A stretch of 5,819 bases of DNA from Bacteroidota bacterium (GTDB taxonomy: Bacteria > Bacteroidota > Bacteroidia > Bacteroidales > B18-G4): the NCBI GenBank assembly GCA_003648575.1, contig QMPN01000195.1, positions 1 to 5,819 of the forward strand. The letters run 5' to 3'. Shown in pieces: positions 1 to 5,819 of the stretch. The position numbers were made by a program, and so were the translations under genes. The notes under the pieces were generated by a model that was not told the origin of the DNA, did no database searches, and saw nothing but the letters and a program-made list of their open reading frames with translations. The first letter of the stretch is position 1; every line of letters begins with the position of its first letter.

Positions 1-566
1 ACCAGTATCTTTTCTGCCAGGAAGCGTGGGATACCGGCATGCCTGCTGAAGGCAGACAAGGTGATAAAAGCATTTTCGTGCAGGTAATGCAGAAGGAGTT
101 CTTCCTGTTCACGATACCTGATCTCTACACCTTTGCCGCTCTTCTGATGTTTCCACAGCAAAAGCAGTATCCTGTTGGAAAGCAAATTCTGGTCCTTGAC
201 CCTGACGAAAACCTTCCAGTTATTATCCTTGTCGGGGGCTGAGTGGGGTTTTTCGGGACTCTTGTTAACGATAATTTCGAGTACAAGTTTTCCTTCAATC
301 CTCCATTCTTTGGTGCTGAAGCTGAGCTCAGGCTTACAATACATGGAAGCGGCAGCCTCCACCATATAATACTCTTCCTCAGACCTGACACCGGCAATCA
401 CGCCGTTGTCCTTTACACCTACCAGCAAGCGTCCGCCATCGGTATTGGCAAAAGCCGCCAGGGTCCGTGCGATTTTCTTCGAATCGGAGATCTCGAACTT
501 AAAATCGAGTCGCTGATGTTCACCCTCAGCAATAAGATCTTTGATATAGCTGCCCATCTGCTTCAT
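1..566 (-). CDS. AlbA_2/Schlafen-type putative DNA-binding protein with C-terminal helix-turn-helix-like region (3' end outside window)
   Basis: This reading frame has no stop before the left edge, so only the first 188 residues are seen. Residues about 8-130 fit the AlbA_2 (Schlafen-type) domain: HQRLDFK (17-23), then KIARTLAAFANTDGG (31-45), LLVGVKDNGVIAGV (47-60), and a late KVFVRVKDQN strand (118-127). Residues about 150-188 (EELLLHYLHENAFITLSAFSRHAGIPR...) look like a winged helix-turn-helix. I recall similar proteins of roughly 200-220 residues as uncharacterised 'ATP-binding' or 'DNA-binding' proteins in Bacteroidetes; their function is not established, and no Walker A motif is visible. 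The ATG at 566 begins 23 bases after pyrI, with an alternative ATG at 557. An in-frame stop at 606-608 excludes much longer starts. The spacing suggests it is read through from pyrBI. A transcriptional regulatory role is plausible but unproven. Confidence 0.88.
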   Translation of the reverse strand, partial: MKQMGSYIKDLIAEGEHQRLDFKFEISDSKKIARTLAAFANTDGGRLLVGVKDNGVIAGVRSEEEYYMVEAAASMYCKPELSFSTKEWRIEGKLVLEIIVNKSPEKPHSAPDKDNNWKVFVRVKDQNLLSNRILLLLWKHQKSGKGVEIRYREQEELLLHYLHENAFITLSAFSRHAGIPRFLAEKIL

Positions 567-589
567 TTTCGGGCTTTTAATATGATATC

Positions 590-1048
590 CTAAATAAAAG
601 TGAAGTTATCCTGTGCCGTAGATTTTTCGCAGTACAAGCACTGAAGCTTCACCTTTTTCTTATCGAGAACTTTAAATTTCGTGGCCACGTTTTCGTGATT
701 GGTAATGCAATTGGGATTAACACATTTTACAAAGGTGCTCACTTCATTTGGAATTGAAACATTCTTTTTCACGGTCACCTTATAATTCTTGATCTCGATC
801 AGGGTCGCAGTGGGTGCAACCAATGCGATCTTGTTCACATCTTTAGGAGCGAAAAAGCGTTCACTTACTTTGATGATACCCTTCTTGCCATATTTCTTGC
901 TTTCAAGGCCGGTGCCAAAGAGTATCTGATTTTCACACTCCTGAAGATTCAGGATATGGATGACCTGGAATACACTCTGGGTAGGGATATGGTCGATCAC
1001 TGTTCCATTCTCGATGGCGTTGACCTTTAATTCTTTTCTTTCTTCCAT
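590..1048 (-). CDS. pyrI: Aspartate carbamoyltransferase regulatory subunit
   Basis: PyrI is the nucleotide-binding regulatory chain of ATCase. In E. coli it mediates CTP/UTP inhibition and ATP activation and bridges catalytic trimers through a zinc domain. The protein has 152 residues, against 153 in E. coli. The N-terminal allosteric domain keeps Asp19-His20 (in GTVIDHI), Lys60 and Lys94, which line up by length with the E. coli nucleotide contacts. The C-terminal zinc domain has all four ligands, Cys109, Cys114, Cys137 and Cys140, in a Cx4C and Cx2C arrangement. The ATG at 1048 lies 16 bases after the pyrB stop, so co-transcription is very likely. The stop is TAG at 590-592. Nothing is missing, and the enzyme should be allosterically controlled, although effector preference cannot be read from sequence alone. 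Confidence 0.97.
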   Translation of the reverse strand: MEERKELKVNAIENGTVIDHIPTQSVFQVIHILNLQECENQILFGTGLESKKYGKKGIIKVSERFFAPKDVNKIALVAPTATLIEIKNYKVTVKKNVSIPNEVSTFVKCVNPNCITNHENVATKFKVLDKKKVKLQCLYCEKSTAQDNFTFI

Positions 1049-1064
1049 GATAATTAAATTGAGG

Positions 1065-1973
1065 TTAAACCACTCCGAGGATAGAGGCCAGCAATGCCAT
1101 CCTTACATAAACACCATTCTTGGCTTGCTGGAAATAGTATGCTTGTGGGCTGTTATCCACATCTTCATCTATTTCGTTCACACGTGGCAGTGGATGTAAC
1201 ACCTTCATATTTTCTTTTGCATTTTCAAGCATTGGCAACCTGAGGATATATGCGTCCTTCACCCTCTCGTATTCAATAGGGTCTGAAAAACGCTCTTTCT
1301 GTATCCTCGTCATATAGAGGATATCAACCTCCGGTATTACCTCATTCATCTCTGTATACTGATGATAGGTGAGCTTCTTATCCTTGATGTGCTGCTTCAC
1401 GTAGCTGGGCAACTTAAGCTCTGTTGGTGAAACCAGATGGAAGGTGGTATTAAACTGACAAAGTGCTTCTACCAGGGAGTGGACCGTACGTCCGTATTTC
1501 AGGTCTCCGACAAAAGCGATATTGAGGTCGTCTAGTTTACCCTGGGTCTTCATAATGGAATACATGTCCAGCAAGGTCTGGGTTGGGTGCTGATGAGCAC
1601 CGTCACCGGCATTGATGATGGGTACAGGGGCCACCTCTTCGGCATATTTGGCGCTGCCTTCCCTGGGGTGTCTCATCACTATGATATCGGAATAACTTGA
1701 AACTGTAAGGATGGTATCTTTCAAAGATTCTCCTTTCGACACGCTTGAGGTTCCGGCCTCGCTGAAACCCACGATCTTGGCACTCAATTGTGCTGCAGCG
1801 CTTTCAAAGCTGAGTCGTGTGCGGGTAGAGGGCTCAAAGAAGAGGGAAGCAACTACATGGCTTTCAAGTATCTTCTGTCTGGGGTTCTTTTCAAACTCTG
1901 CAGCAAGGTTCAGGATATTGAGCTGCTCTTCGATGGTGTAATCGCTGATGGATACAAGGCTTCTGTCTTTCAT
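1065..1973 (-). CDS. pyrB: Aspartate carbamoyltransferase catalytic subunit
   Basis: PyrB condenses carbamoyl phosphate and L-aspartate to N-carbamoyl-aspartate, the committed step of pyrimidine synthesis. With the ATG at 1973 the protein is 302 residues (E. coli PyrB has about 310). The active-site set is complete: FFEPSTRTR with Ser49-Thr50-Arg51-Thr52 and Arg53, Lys80 in SKGE (the neighbouring-subunit loop), Arg101 in VMRH, His129 and Gln132 in HQHPTQ, Arg162 in DLKYGRTVHS, Arg223 and Gln225 in MTRIQKER, and Leu262-Pro263 in LHPLPR. An in-frame TTG at 1997 would add eight residues (LNNNNIEE). I prefer the ATG because MKDRSLVSI lines up with the usual Bacteroidetes N-terminus, AGAAGAA lies just before it, and the TTG falls within a promoter-like motif. 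pyrI follows after 16 bases, implying a class B catalytic-regulatory ATCase. The upstream carB supplies its substrate. Confidence 0.98.
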   Translation of the reverse strand: MKDRSLVSISDYTIEEQLNILNLAAEFEKNPRQKILESHVVASLFFEPSTRTRLSFESAAAQLSAKIVGFSEAGTSSVSKGESLKDTILTVSSYSDIIVMRHPREGSAKYAEEVAPVPIINAGDGAHQHPTQTLLDMYSIMKTQGKLDDLNIAFVGDLKYGRTVHSLVEALCQFNTTFHLVSPTELKLPSYVKQHIKDKKLTYHQYTEMNEVIPEVDILYMTRIQKERFSDPIEYERVKDAYILRLPMLENAKENMKVLHPLPRVNEIDEDVDNSPQAYYFQQAKNGVYVRMALLASILGVV

Positions 1974-1994
1974 TTCTTCTATATTATTATTGTT

Positions 1995-2025
1995 CAAAAT
2001 TAACCATTAAAAATCCCTTTGAAAA
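1995..2025 (-). promoter_or_regulatory. Candidate Bacteroidetes-type promoter for pyrB
   Basis: On the minus strand, TAATTTTG (2002-1995) exactly matches the Bacteroidetes -7 consensus TAnnTTTG. Eighteen bases upstream is TTTTC (2025-2021), a near match to the -33 TTTG. A transcript would start about 10-20 bases before the preferred pyrB ATG at 1973. The surroundings are AT-rich, so chance matches are likely; this is a hypothesis. Confidence 0.35.
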
Positions 2026-2046
2026 ATCATTGACCGAAAAGCTATC

Positions 2047-2080
2047 CAAAATTATTAACAATGCGTTCAGAAATCTGAAA
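2047..2080 (-). promoter_or_regulatory. Second candidate -7 element upstream of pyrB
   Basis: Another exact TAnnTTTG match, TAATTTTG, lies at 2054-2047 on the minus strand. The only -33-like element nearby is TTTC at 2080-2077, 22 bases upstream and inside the heptameric repeat. This would give a leader of about 65-70 bases before the pyrB ATG. It is weaker than the candidate at 1995-2025. Confidence 0.2.
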
Positions 2081-2098
2081 TCAGAAATCTGAAGTCAG
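2067..2098. repeat. Heptameric tandem repeat forming an imperfect palindrome
   Basis: Consecutive 7-base units read tcagaaa, tctgaaa, tcagaaa, tctgaag and then tcag. This is equally a 14-base unit repeated 2.3 times with one change. Because tcaga and tctga are reverse complements, positions 2066-2093 form a 28-base near-palindrome: TTCAGA pairs with TCTGAA outside and TCTGA with TCAGA inside, separated by two-base mismatched loops. It lies between carB and pyrB. No T-run follows on the transcribed strand, so an intrinsic terminator is doubtful; it may be a dispersed intergenic repeat. Confidence 0.8.
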
Positions 2099-2103
2099 TG
2101 GAT

Positions 2104-2152
2104 CATTCCCTTTTCCATCTGCCCTATGCCATTTCCCCTCTTCCTTATTCCA
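2104..2152. repeat. Degenerate heptameric repeat tract running into the carB 3' end
   Basis: Seven successive 7-base units are cattccc, ttttcca, tctgccc, tatgcca, tttcccc, tcttcct and tattcca. Position 3 is T in all seven, positions 5 and 6 are CC in all seven, and position 1 is T in six. On the carB mRNA this is a purine-rich series of the form nGGnAnn. The last unit and one base of the previous one lie within the carB stop and final codons. The register is offset by two bases from the neighbouring tract at 2067-2098. Confidence 0.7.
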
Positions 2153-5100
2153 CAGAATACTCATCCCAGCTTTTTATACTTATGTCTTCCATGCTGTACC
2201 TGCAGAAGGCAATAATAAAAGCACTTGCAAGTCGGGCATTGGTAATCAGGGGGATATTATGATCTACAGCCGCCCTGCGTATATGATAATCATTGTGCAA
2301 TTCATCTTTTGTCAGGTCTTTCGGGATATTGATCACCAGATCGATCTTGTGTTCTTTGATATATTCAAGGGTGTTGGGAGTTTCTTTAGAATCCGGCCAA
2401 TGAAGTACGGTGGCATCAATGTCGTAGCCCGCCAGGAATTTTGCTGTTCCCCTGGTAGCAAACAGCTTGTATCCATTCTCTTTCAGCAGCCTTGCGCTGG
2501 TCAGCAATTCTATCTTTGACCTGGGTGGGCCGGTGCTCAGCAGAATGTTCTTTTTTGGGATCTTATAACCCACTGAAAGCATTGACTTTAAGATGGCTTC
2601 GTAATAATCCTCACCAATACAGCCAACCTCACCGGTGGAAGACATATCTACCCCCAGAACAGGGTCGGCTTTGGCCAGCCTGGAGAATGAAAATTGTGGA
2701 GCTTTAACACCAATATAATCGAGGTCGAAAAGTGATTTGTCAGGTTTTTCAACTGCAATGCCGAGCATGATCTTTGTGGCCAGTTCAATGAAGTTTGTTT
2801 TCAGGACTTTTGATACAAAAGGGAAACTTCTGGAGGCACGCAGATTGCACTCTATCACCTTGATATCATTATCATCGGCGAGGTATTGAATATTGAACGG
2901 ACCGCTGATATCGAGCTCCTCAGCAATTCTGTTGGTAATCTTTTTGATCCTTCTTATCGTCTCTACGTAAACTTTTTGGGGAGGAAACATCATGGTAGCA
3001 TCCCCGGAGTGCACTCCGGCAAATTCAATATGCTCAGAGATGGCATAAGCGATCACTTTCCCATGGTCTGCTACAGCATCCATTTCAATCTCTTTGGTGT
3101 TTTCCATAAAGCGGGAAACGACAACGGGATATTTTTTGGAAACTTTTGCTGCCAGTCCCAGGAAGTGTTCTAACTCCTCTTCATTAGATACAATATTCAT
3201 GGCTGCACCTGACAAAACATAGGAGGGGCGTACAATAACCGGGAACCCGACCTTTCCGGTAAAGGCAAATATATCCTCTACGCTGCTTAACTCTTTCCAT
3301 TCGGGTTGATCCACCTTTAGCTCATCAAGCATGCTGGAAAACTTATATCGATTTTCTGCCCTGTCGATCGATATGGCTGTGGTGCCCAGGATTTTTACTT
3401 CCTGCTGATATAAGCGCATGGACAGGTTATTGGGTATCTGCCCGCCCATGGATACGATCACGCCTCCCGGTTTTTCAAGCTCAATGATGTCAAGCGTACG
3501 TTCAAAGGAAAGTTCATCGAAATATAGCCGGTCGCAAATGTCATAATCGGTACTTACCGTTTCGGGGTTGTAGTTGATCATAACTGAACGATAACCTTCA
3601 TTCTTCACCGTTTCGAGTGCATTTACGCTGCACCAGTCAAACTCAACACTGCTACCGATCCTGTAAGCTCCTGAACCCAGCACGATCACCGATCTTCCAT
3701 CGTTTTCATACTCAATGTCATTGGTATCTCCATTATAGGTCATGTAGAGGTAATTGGTCATGGCCGGGTATTCTGCTGCCAGGGTGTCGATCTGCTTGAC
3801 CACCGGCCGGATTCCCTTTGAGATCCTGTATTTCCGGAGGCTTGTGATCTCTTCATCGGAACCCTCGAACTGATCCTTGTAAAGGCTGCGTGCGATCTGG
3901 AAATCGGAAAACCCTGCCTGCTTTGCCTTTCTGAGCATGCTGTCAGGAAGTTCTTCCATCGCTGCATATCCCTCAATTTCTTTATTCATAAGATGAATAT
4001 TATGCAGCTTCTCAAGGAACCATCTGTCGATCTTTGTTTCATGGAAGATATCTTCAACGGTCCAGCCTGCCTGCAGTGCCTGGCTGATCACAAAGATCCT
4101 CATATCGGTTGGTTTTGAAAGCGCACTCTCAATATCCATGATCTCGATCTCCTTGTTTCCCGTAAATCCGTGCATAGCCTGTCCAATCATACGAAGCCCT
4201 TTTTGAATGGCTTCTTCAAATGTCCTGCCTATGGCCATGACTTCCCCAACGCTCTTCATGCTGCTTCCGATCTCTTTCGAAACCCCCAGGAATTTATTCA
4301 GGTCCCAGCGGGGAATCTTACAAACGATATAATCGAGTGAGGGCTCAAAGAATGCAGAGGTGGTTTTAGTCACCGCATTTTTAATCTCCGGAAGAGCAAA
4401 GCCCAGGGCCAGTTTAGCCGCAACAAAAGCCAGCGGATAGCCGGTGGCCTTGGAAGCCAGTGCACTCGATCTGGATAAGCGCGCATTGACCTCTATCACT
4501 CTATAATTCTCTGATTCGGGATCGAGGGCATATTGTACATTACATTCGCCGATGATACCGACATGCCGGACGATCTTGATCGACAATTGCCTTAATTTAT
4601 GGTATTCAGAGTTGGTGAGGGTTTGTGACGGGGCCACCACAATGCTTTCCCCTGTATGAATTCCCAGGGGATCGAAGTTCTCCATATTACAAACGGTGAT
4701 GCAATTGTCAAACTCATCCCGCACAACTTCATATTCAACCTCTTTCCAGCCTTTAAGTGATTCTTCTACCAGGACCTGCCCTGAATAGGAAAATGCTTTT
4801 TTTGTGAGATTTGTCAGTTCATCATCATTATTACAGAATCCGCTTCCCTGACCTCCAAGGGTGTACGCTGCCCGGATAATCACAGGGTATCCAAGTTCTT
4901 TGACAGCTATTAGTGCTTCTTCGGGAGAATGGACGGCAATGCTTCTGGGTGTTTTAACATCGATCTCCTTCAGCTTATCGACAAAAATTTTCCTATCTTC
5001 AGTATCTATGATGGATTGTATGGGAGTTCCCAGGACTTCAACATTGTTGTTTTTGAAAACGTCATTTTCAAATAGTTCAATCCCACAGTTCAGGGCTGTT

Positions 5101-5372
5101 TGTCCACCAAACGAAAGCAGCACGCCCTGTGGCTTTTCTTTCTGGATCACCTTTTCAACAAAGTAAGGCGTAACCGGAAGGAAATAGATTTTATCGGCAA
5201 TTTTATCCGAAGTCTGAACGGTGGCGATATTGGGATTTATGAGGACGGTTTCTATGTTTTCCTCTTTTAATGCTTTTAATGCCTGGGAACCTGAATAATC
5301 AAATTCACCCGCTTCCCCGATCTTAAGTGCACCTGATCCCAAAACGAGGATCTTTTTTATTGCTTTATTCAT
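2145..5372 (-). CDS. carB: Carbamoyl-phosphate synthase large subunit, CAD-like
   Basis: The large synthetase subunit uses two ATP, bicarbonate and ammonia from CarA to make carbamoyl phosphate. At 1075 residues it is full length (E. coli CarB has 1073). The order is: carboxyphosphate half (about 1-400) with GEFDYSGSQ (20-30), GGQTALNCG (89-97) and metal ligands Gln280, Glu294, Asn296; oligomerisation linker (about 400-555); carbamoyl-phosphate half (about 560-935) with EFDWC (577-581), SMGGQIPNN (641-649) and ligands Gln829, Glu841, Asn843; and an MGS-like allosteric domain (about 940-1060) with ATRGT (972-976). Many segments, such as [13 protein letters not shown] (167-179), [14 protein letters not shown] (842-855) and KIPKKNILL (937-945), match human CAD better than E. 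coli CarB from recall. The ATG lies inside the end of carA; AAGGGA, 5 bases upstream, may be a ribosome site. The alternative, an arginine-pathway paralogue, is less likely beside pyrBI. Confidence 0.98.
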   Translation of the reverse strand: MNKAIKKILVLGSGALKIGEAGEFDYSGSQALKALKEENIETVLINPNIATVQTSDKIADKIYFLPVTPYFVEKVIQKEKPQGVLLSFGGQTALNCGIELFENDVFKNNNVEVLGTPIQSIIDTEDRKIFVDKLKEIDVKTPRSIAVHSPEEALIAVKELGYPVIIRAAYTLGGQGSGFCNNDDELTNLTKKAFSYSGQVLVEESLKGWKEVEYEVVRDEFDNCITVCNMENFDPLGIHTGESIVVAPSQTLTNSEYHKLRQLSIKIVRHVGIIGECNVQYALDPESENYRVIEVNARLSRSSALASKATGYPLAFVAAKLALGFALPEIKNAVTKTTSAFFEPSLDYIVCKIPRWDLNKFLGVSKEIGSSMKSVGEVMAIGRTFEEAIQKGLRMIGQAMHGFTGNKEIEIMDIESALSKPTDMRIFVISQALQAGWTVEDIFHETKIDRWFLEKLHNIHLMNKEIEGYAAMEELPDSMLRKAKQAGFSDFQIARSLYKDQFEGSDEEITSLRKYRISKGIRPVVKQIDTLAAEYPAMTNYLYMTYNGDTNDIEYENDGRSVIVLGSGAYRIGSSVEFDWCSVNALETVKNEGYRSVMINYNPETVSTDYDICDRLYFDELSFERTLDIIELEKPGGVIVSMGGQIPNNLSMRLYQQEVKILGTTAISIDRAENRYKFSSMLDELKVDQPEWKELSSVEDIFAFTGKVGFPVIVRPSYVLSGAAMNIVSNEEELEHFLGLAAKVSKKYPVVVSRFMENTKEIEMDAVADHGKVIAYAISEHIEFAGVHSGDATMMFPPQKVYVETIRRIKKITNRIAEELDISGPFNIQYLADDNDIKVIECNLRASRSFPFVSKVLKTNFIELATKIMLGIAVEKPDKSLFDLDYIGVKAPQFSFSRLAKADPVLGVDMSSTGEVGCIGEDYYEAILKSMLSVGYKIPKKNILLSTGPPRSKIELLTSARLLKENGYKLFATRGTAKFLAGYDIDATVLHWPDSKETPNTLEYIKEHKIDLVINIPKDLTKDELHNDYHIRRAAVDHNIPLITNARLASAFIIAFCRYSMEDISIKSWDEYSVE

Positions 5373-5819
5373 ATCGATCCCTTGAGTAGTTTGATGAATT
5401 CATCGAATAAATAATCAGTATCTGTAGGCCCGCTTGAAGCTTCGGGATGAAATTGAACTGAAAAGAAGGGTTTCGTCTTGTGCCTGATGCCCTCATTGGT
5501 ATGGTCGTTAATATTCTCAAACCATGGTTCCCAGTCTGCTGAAAGAGATTTTTCATCCACGGCATAGCCATGATTCTGGGAGGTGATATATGCTTTCCTT
5601 GTTCCCTGGATGATGACCGGTTGGTTATGTCCCCTGTGGCCATATTTTAACTTATAAGTTTTACCACCAGAAGCAAGTGCAAGTAACTGGTGTCCCAGGC
5701 AAATGCCAAATATGGGCTTGTCTTTTTGAATGGCTTTTGCAAGATGATTGATGGTCGCTTCACACATCTCAGGATTCCCCGGCCCATTGGAAATAAACAG
5801 GCCGTCAAATTCTTCATCT
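5369..5819 (-). CDS. carA: Carbamoyl-phosphate synthase small subunit, C-terminal glutaminase domain (5' end outside window)
   Basis: This is the small subunit of glutamine-dependent carbamoyl-phosphate synthetase. It hydrolyses glutamine and passes ammonia to CarB for pyrimidine and arginine synthesis in the cytoplasm. Only the last 149 residues are present; E. coli CarA has about 380, so the N-terminal domain and the real start lie beyond the right edge. The fragment is a class I glutamine amidotransferase domain. It has the oxyanion-loop motif SNGPGNP (fragment residues 10-16), the nucleophile elbow GICLGHQ with catalytic Cys40 (codon at 5699-5701), a QNHGYAVD segment (81-88), and the catalytic His124 and Glu126 in QFHPEAS. 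The triad is intact, so the domain should be active. The gene ends in TGA, overlapping the carB ATG by four bases, which suggests translational coupling. The segment ADWEP...NEGI...FFSVQFHPE looks closer to eukaryotic CAD than to E. coli CarA, judged from memory. Confidence 0.97.
   Translation of the reverse strand, partial: DEEFDGLFISNGPGNPEMCEATINHLAKAIQKDKPIFGICLGHQLLALASGGKTYKLKYGHRGHNQPVIIQGTRKAYITSQNHGYAVDEKSLSADWEPWFENINDHTNEGIRHKTKPFFSVQFHPEASSGPTDTDYLFDEFIKLLKGSI

Noticed and set aside
125..397. A 90-codon minus-strand open frame
   Set aside because: It overlaps the AlbA_2 gene in a different frame, and its Arg/Ser/Pro-rich composition is typical of an out-of-frame reading.
243..593. 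A 116-codon plus-strand open frame at the left end
   Set aside because: It lies antisense to the AlbA_2 gene, whose minus-strand translation shows clear domain motifs; the plus-strand peptide shows no recognisable family.
2041..2144. Intrinsic terminator after carB
   Set aside because: The only hairpin is interrupted by mismatches, is AT-rich, and is not followed by a U-run on the minus-strand transcript.
2104..2144. RNA G-quadruplex in the purine-rich carB 3' leader
   Set aside because: GG/GGG runs occur on the transcript, but the 7-base repeat explains their spacing, and only a weak two-layer structure would be possible.
2067..2152. Possible CRISPR-like array
   Set aside because: Units are 7 bases with no unique spacers between them, far too short and contiguous for CRISPR repeats.
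4861..5166. A 101-codon plus-strand open frame antisense to carB
   Set aside because: It is opposite the conserved first ATP-grasp region of carB; no separate coding signal or start context was seen.
5365..5643. A 92-codon minus-strand frame overlapping carA
   Set aside because: It overlaps the well-supported carA frame, which carries the catalytic Cys, His and Glu; the alternative peptide matches nothing I recognise.

Overview
The window carries five genes, all on the minus strand. Read in transcription order (high to low coordinates) they are carA (C-terminal part only, entering at the right edge), carB, pyrB, pyrI, and a gene for an AlbA_2/Schlafen-type putative DNA-binding protein that runs off the left edge. 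No RNA gene, insertion sequence, CRISPR array or clear intrinsic terminator was seen. The likely source is a member of the Bacteroidota. The ATCase sequence resembles Bacteroides-type PyrB as I recall it, the last gene matches a small protein family I recognise mainly from Bacteroidetes, and the one long spacer contains matches to the Bacteroidetes -7 promoter motif TAnnTTTG. No assignment below phylum is justified.

Layout. At 5369-5819 is the glutaminase half of CarA. carB (2145-5372) overlaps it by 4 bases (ATGA). A 171-base spacer (1974-2144) follows; it contains two different tracts with a 7-base period and an AT-rich part with promoter-like motifs. pyrB (1065-1973, preferred ATG start) is followed after 16 bases by pyrI (590-1048), and after another 23 bases by the AlbA_2 gene (1-566, 3' end missing).

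Function. CarA and CarB make carbamoyl phosphate from glutamine, bicarbonate and ATP. PyrB with its zinc-binding regulatory subunit PyrI condenses carbamoyl phosphate with aspartate, the committed step of UMP synthesis. The first two reactions of de novo pyrimidine synthesis are therefore encoded side by side. The carA-carB and pyrB-pyrI-albA blocks look like two tightly packed sub-operons, possibly with an internal promoter before pyrB.

The points most worth a second look are: (1) the heptameric repeat tracts after carB, one of which reaches into the end of the coding sequence; (2) CarA and CarB sequences that look more like the eukaryotic CAD carbamoyl-phosphate synthetase than the E. coli enzyme, including a changed allosteric domain; (3) a putative DNA-binding gene packed onto the end of pyrBI. 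The core is otherwise ordinary housekeeping metabolism, and I found no clear new defence or mobile system.
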